A stretch of 64,000 nt of DNA from Mycolicibacterium aubagnense. GTDB lineage: Bacteria > Actinomycetota > Actinomycetes > Mycobacteriales > Mycobacteriaceae. The DNA lies in assembly GCF_010730955.1 (NCBI RefSeq), contig NZ_AP022577.1, positions 2,852,001 to 2,916,000 on the forward strand, read 5' to 3'. Both the position numbers and the translations under genes were made by a program. The notes below the pieces were generated by a model. That model saw nothing but the letters and a program-made list of their open reading frames with translations. It did not search any database and was not told where the DNA came from. Positions 63,301 to 64,000 of this stretch are shown one piece after another; the stretch's first letter is position 1; each line of letters opens with the position of its first letter.

Positions 63301-63727
63301 ACGCGCCAAGGTCACGCGCGCGACCCTCGAGACCATCGAGAACCCCGACGACGAGTCCCTGGCGCCAACAGCGCTGGCGTCGATCACGCCGAAGTGGGCC
63401 GTCCGGAAGGTCGCCGCGATGGCAGCAGGTGGCGCCATCCTCCCCGTCACCTGCTCCAACGTCGGCGACGTGCCGCCGGCGGTGAACCGGCCCGACGGCA
63501 CCGACGCCGCCTATCTGTCCATGCGATCCGTCGAGCCCGATATCACGAAGGGCTTGCTCGAGGCCATGGGCGGACAACTGTTCCTGTCCTCTGGCCGGGC
63601 GGCCGGGAAGATGTCGATCAGAATCTCTGCCTATCTACCTGGTCGGCTCAACACCCGAGAAGCGTTGCGCGACACGGTGTCACGCACCCTCACCGAGTTC
63701 GGGCTGGACGCGCAGATCGACTACTGA
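54329..63727 (+). CDS. Hybrid AMP-ligase/polyketide synthase/acyltransferase megaenzyme (FadD22-Pks15/1-like fusion)
   Basis: 3,132 residues from ATG 54329, overlapping the lyase stop. Domain order with landmarks: adenylation 10-500 ([12 protein letters not shown] from 156, PTGK 483-486); ACP1 (GFDS, Ser584); KS 640-1065 (Cys810 in DTACSSS, His945, His985); AT from 1171 (GHSVG, Ser1259; HAFH 1356-1359, the malonyl-type motif); DH (His1564 in [10 protein letters not shown], Asp1728); ER about 1990-2290 ([13 protein letters not shown]); KR about 2300-2490 (Tyr2454, B-type LDD motif); ACP2 (Ser2626); and a C-terminal domain 2690-3132 with H2815-LIV-D2819, the HxxxD motif of condensation/PapA/wax-synthase transferases. 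All catalytic residues are present, so full reduction per cycle is expected. Product inferred: p-hydroxyphenylalkanoate ester or amide. Confidence 0.92.
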   Translation: MTETAMPNGNLAELLAERASQAGWRDRPAYHGPHVVTHGQIHDGAARFATVLQRRGLSGGDRVLLCLPDSPELVQLMLACLGRGIVVFLANPELNRRDHAFAEKDAEPALVITTRTLLDHFRQAAATEAAELVSEAADVEPAAYAQLSADAHAYATYTSGTTGAPKAAIHRHGDVWAYVDAMCGRALRLTSRDIGLCSAPMYFAYGLGNSVWFPLATGSSAVINPRPVTAAATADLCTTFGASVLYGVPTFFARIVDTCSPDSFRSLRAVVSAGEALDIRLAERMTEFFGGIPILDGIGSTEVGQTFVSNTIEDWRPGTIGKVLPPYEIRVVTAEGTAAGPGVEGVLWVRGPSIPPGYWNRPPGLLRRDGQWLDTRDRVSVDTDGWVTYCCRADDTEIIGGVNVNPRDIERLLTEDDRVAHAAVVAVAESVGVSTLQAFLVPADHAVIDESAIRDLHQRLLFQLSAVQVPHRFAVVEQLPRTPTGKLLRTELRTESPVPPIWELPTVEPPSGPSAASAERVSNDPNVDAGVSDVTLSERLAVLRQEQHRLVADTVCAEVAKMLGLPGPQSLNRDLAFSELGFDSKMTVELRNRLAAVTGLHLSDTVGWDYGSISRLAQHVEAQLSSGSSPIAPTPSTPVDEPVAIVGMACRFPGGVDTPQGLWDMVANARDVVSEFPTDRGWDAKGLFDPDPDAPGKTYTRWGGFLTDVAGFDAGFFGIGPSEALAMDPQQRLMLECSWEALEQTGIDPTSLEGSSTGVFTGVFAQRYGAAGTDRLEGYGLTGSALSVASGRVAYVLGLQGPAVSVDTACSSSLVSLHWAAQSLRSGECDLALAGGVTVMTSPETFIGFSRQRGLAPDGRCKAYAGAADGTAWGEGAGVLVLERLSDARRLGHSVLAVVRGSAVNQDGASNGLTAPNGPSQQRVIRAALASARLTAADVDVVEGHGTGTTLGDPIEAQALLAAYGQERPPGRPLWVGSIKSNMGHTQAAAGVAGVIKMVQAMRHGMMPATLHVDVPSPRVDWDRGAVSVLTEARAWPRDGRPRRAGVSSFGISGTNAHVIVEQGPVDEPDTAARAAAGRLSVLPWVISGKSAEALTAQAARLSAHLRADPRLEPVDVAYSLARRSTFEHRAVVLGADRPVLTAGLAGLAGGAPDAVVVTGRAGPVGKSVVVFPGQGSQQLGMGRQLYEQLPVYAKTFDAVADELDRHLRLPLRQVLWGSDSSLLELTEFAQPALFAVEVALFAVLRSWGVTPDFVMGHSVGEFSAAYVAGVLTLPDAALLVAARGRLMQALPPGGAMTAVSAAEHEVAPLLAEGAAIAAINAPQSVVISGVQSAVTATAQRLAARGRRVHSLAVSHAFHSPLMEPMLDEFARIAARVQVREPQIALISNVTAQPAAADSGFGSAQYWVEHIRRPVRFADSVRNLRAPGATHFVEVGPGSGLTASIEQSLSPAEPVVVSLLGKGRPELDALMGAAARLFTTGMAVAWPAALAGGGGRRIELPTYAFQRRRFWSVPAATGPQDTADLGLGDAHHPLLSAVIERPDSGGVVLTGRLSPADQPWLADHVVGGVMLFPGTGFVELVIRAADEVGCGAIEELVLAAPLVLDDDTGTQLQVLVGAAAETGSRAVSVYSRRDESEADWLLHAEGTLMVTAVAPSAELSVWPPPGAESVDIADAYARLAGRGYEYGPAFQGLVGVWRRGTELFTEVAAPAEIGVPGAEMGIHPAVLDAVLHATGLAVDTTQTVLPFCWRGVSLHAGGAGRVRARITARGHDEMSVDVVDSAGSPVLTVRSLVTRPMSAGQSPTAAGGADHGPLEVIWTPISVNHNTIDRVLPRSTQSWADFRADAGADHDVVVWECESARDDVVGAVHDATRAALEVLQHWSAEERTSTLVVSTHGAVALPGEDVGDLAAAAVWGLVRSAQAENPGRIMLLDSDTTVDMAALVAAGEPQLVVRAGTVHAARLASAPALLAPPAAESAWRLTVGGGGTLENLVIRACPEATAPLRAGQVRVAVAAVGVNFRDVMAALGMYPGQAPVLGAEGSGVVVETGPGVTGVAIGDAVMGLMAGTGPVAVVDEQLLTTVPPGWSLEQAAGVPVAFLTALYALTDLAGICAGESVLVHAGTGGVGMAAVQLARHFGAEVFVTASPGKQSTLRAMGFDDDHIGDSRTVDFEAKFLATTGGRGVDVVLDSLAGDFVDASLRLLVHGGRFIEMGKTDIRDAEAVSATYPGVRYQAFDLSEAGPQRMQAMLCELTKLFETEQLRPLPVTTWDVRCAVEAYRFISQARHIGKVVLTMPTALADRLGDGTVLITGATGMVGAHLARHLVGVYGVRHLVLASRRGDRAEGAAALAAELESAGAQVELVACDVADPDAVAAMVAQLSQRCPPLRGVIHAAGVLDDAVLASLTPDRLATVLRAKVDAAWNLHVATRELDLSMFVLCSSIAATVGAPGQGNYAAANAFLDGFAAHRRALGLPGMSLAWGLWEQPSGMTAHLNDRDLARISSSGLVPMNPGQALTLFDDALTIGHPVAVTALLNRAALNTQARSGGLPALFSGLVRSPRRRLTANPVAAGGSTSALTQRLIALSRGEQHELLTAMVCAHAAAVVGHPTPEDIDRDAAFEDLGFDSLTAVELRNRLKSVTGLALPPTLIFDHPSPRALADHLAGSLTDTAAPPAPTVAHVGSRDGAPVDDRLAYLDQTAFLALRASHGTVLQMTWIYDRAVDVAALRRFHRNLGQGLLGRRIERSSLPFARDRWVLSPAAPDIDVAAVPRPRADVSAWSDERARLPLDPEHGPGWHLGVLPLEGGATAVSLVASHLIVDAIAFGQAVADAVEGRTHDLGYLSPGSRPRSRALREDLRQTVKDLPDMAHAVAAVARMARRERGEVRPPATAAPASPHRTDTDQRVDVPGLTAQIDLNEWDARAKSLGGSSNSLIAGIACRIAVATGRVQEDGTVTLRFVLSRRTEGDTRANALTSVDVIVDPTHVAKDLGEIRAKVTRATLETIENPDDESLAPTALASITPKWAVRKVAAMAAGGAILPVTCSNVGDVPPAVNRPDGTDAAYLSMRSVEPDITKGLLEAMGGQLFLSSGRAAGKMSIRISAYLPGRLNTREALRDTVSRTLTEFGLDAQIDY

Positions 63728-64000
63728 CCAGCCGCCTCGGCTCGTTCCCGAGCAGCGCGTGCCACCGGCGAGTACTCCAGGTAATCCAGCGCCATCTGCG
63801 TCGACGCCTCCTGGTTCGGGTGATAACCGGGCCGGATGTAGCGGAACGGCACGATGACCATGAGCAGCCAGGGACCCGGCACCCGGTACTGCCGCGAGGC
63901 GCGCAACCAGTCACGCCAACGAGGCTTGGCCGAGATGGTCGGATCTGCCGCCATCAGATAGCGCACTCCCCGGTACCAGGTGAACAGAAAACCGGGTGCG
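63721..64000 (-). CDS. Predicted metal-dependent hydrolase (PF10118-like), partial
   Basis: The frame runs from beyond the window edge to TAG at 63721-63723; 92 residues of the C-terminal end are visible. [11 protein letters not shown], then [20 protein letters not shown] and [11 protein letters not shown] match the end of the family of membrane-associated predicted metal-dependent hydrolases. The metal ligands lie upstream outside the window. It converges on and overlaps the megasynthase end by seven bases. Confidence 0.7.
   Translation of the reverse strand, partial: APGFLFTWYRGVRYLMAADPTISAKPRWRDWLRASRQYRVPGPWLLMVIVPFRYIRPGYHPNQEASTQMALDYLEYSPVARAARERAEAAGQ

Noticed and set aside
48500..64000. 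Genomic island or prophage around the PKS
   Set aside because: No integrase, transposase or attachment repeats were found; the tRNA at 18,002 is far away and intact. Only the 13E12 relic hints at mobility.

Overview
The window is high-GC actinobacterial DNA. Its gene order closely follows the Mycobacterium tuberculosis block from acs (Rv3667) to the murT/gatD pair (Rv3712-Rv3713), as I recall that map; no alignment was run. WhiB4, Crp, PonA2, the complete ergothioneine cluster and mycobacterial-style secreted proteins all fit. The lfrR-lfrA efflux pair sits in the same neighbourhood as in M. smegmatis, so a rapidly growing mycobacterium (Mycolicibacterium type) is the best guess.

Layout. Positions 1-17,700 hold the conserved core: acs (5' end missing), a secreted S1 protease, a holin-like membrane protein, ephE, marP, a Nudix hydrolase, a thioredoxin-like protein, nth, a small membrane protein, crp, a metallo-beta-lactamase-fold hydrolase, a RidA protein, a DUF4177 protein, two Get3/ArsA-like ATPases, whiB4, ponA2, a metallophosphoesterase and a PLP-dependent cysteine desulfhydrase. 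A tRNA-Pro(CGG) follows at 18,002. Positions 18,200-27,570 are more variable: lfrR-lfrA, a long secreted protein with a Lys-Ala-Thr-Glu-rich tail, a cation/proton antiporter, a PadR regulator, an aldo/keto reductase and two methyltransferases. Positions 27,577-33,010 carry egtEDCBA, tightly overlapping on the minus strand. From 33,194 to 38,698 come secreted proteins, an inserted RNase Sa-like/barstar pair, asd and ask. From 38,806 to 42,000 come a nitroreductase, a membrane-anchored protein and leuA, which is preceded by a leucine-rich leader peptide and alternative RNA hairpins.

Accessory part. From 42,023 to 48,502 lie a SHOCT protein, a TetR regulator divergent from a four-gene operon (two polytopic membrane proteins, a small single-span protein and a cupredoxin-like lipoprotein), and a carotenoid oxygenase. 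A decayed 13E12/DUF222 HNH gene follows. The core returns with an exonuclease-BRCT protein, a reductase and murT-gatD.

The most striking locus is at the right end. A chorismate pyruvate-lyase overlaps by four bases a 3,132-residue megasynthase with the order AMP-ligase, ACP, KS, AT, DH, ER, KR, ACP, and a C-terminal acyltransferase-like domain with an HxxxD motif. It looks like FadD22, Pks15/1 and a PapA-type transferase fused in one chain. Together the two genes could convert chorismate to 4-hydroxybenzoate, extend it with malonyl units into a reduced p-hydroxyphenylalkanoyl chain, and transfer that chain to an acceptor. The window ends inside a predicted metal-dependent hydrolase on the minus strand.
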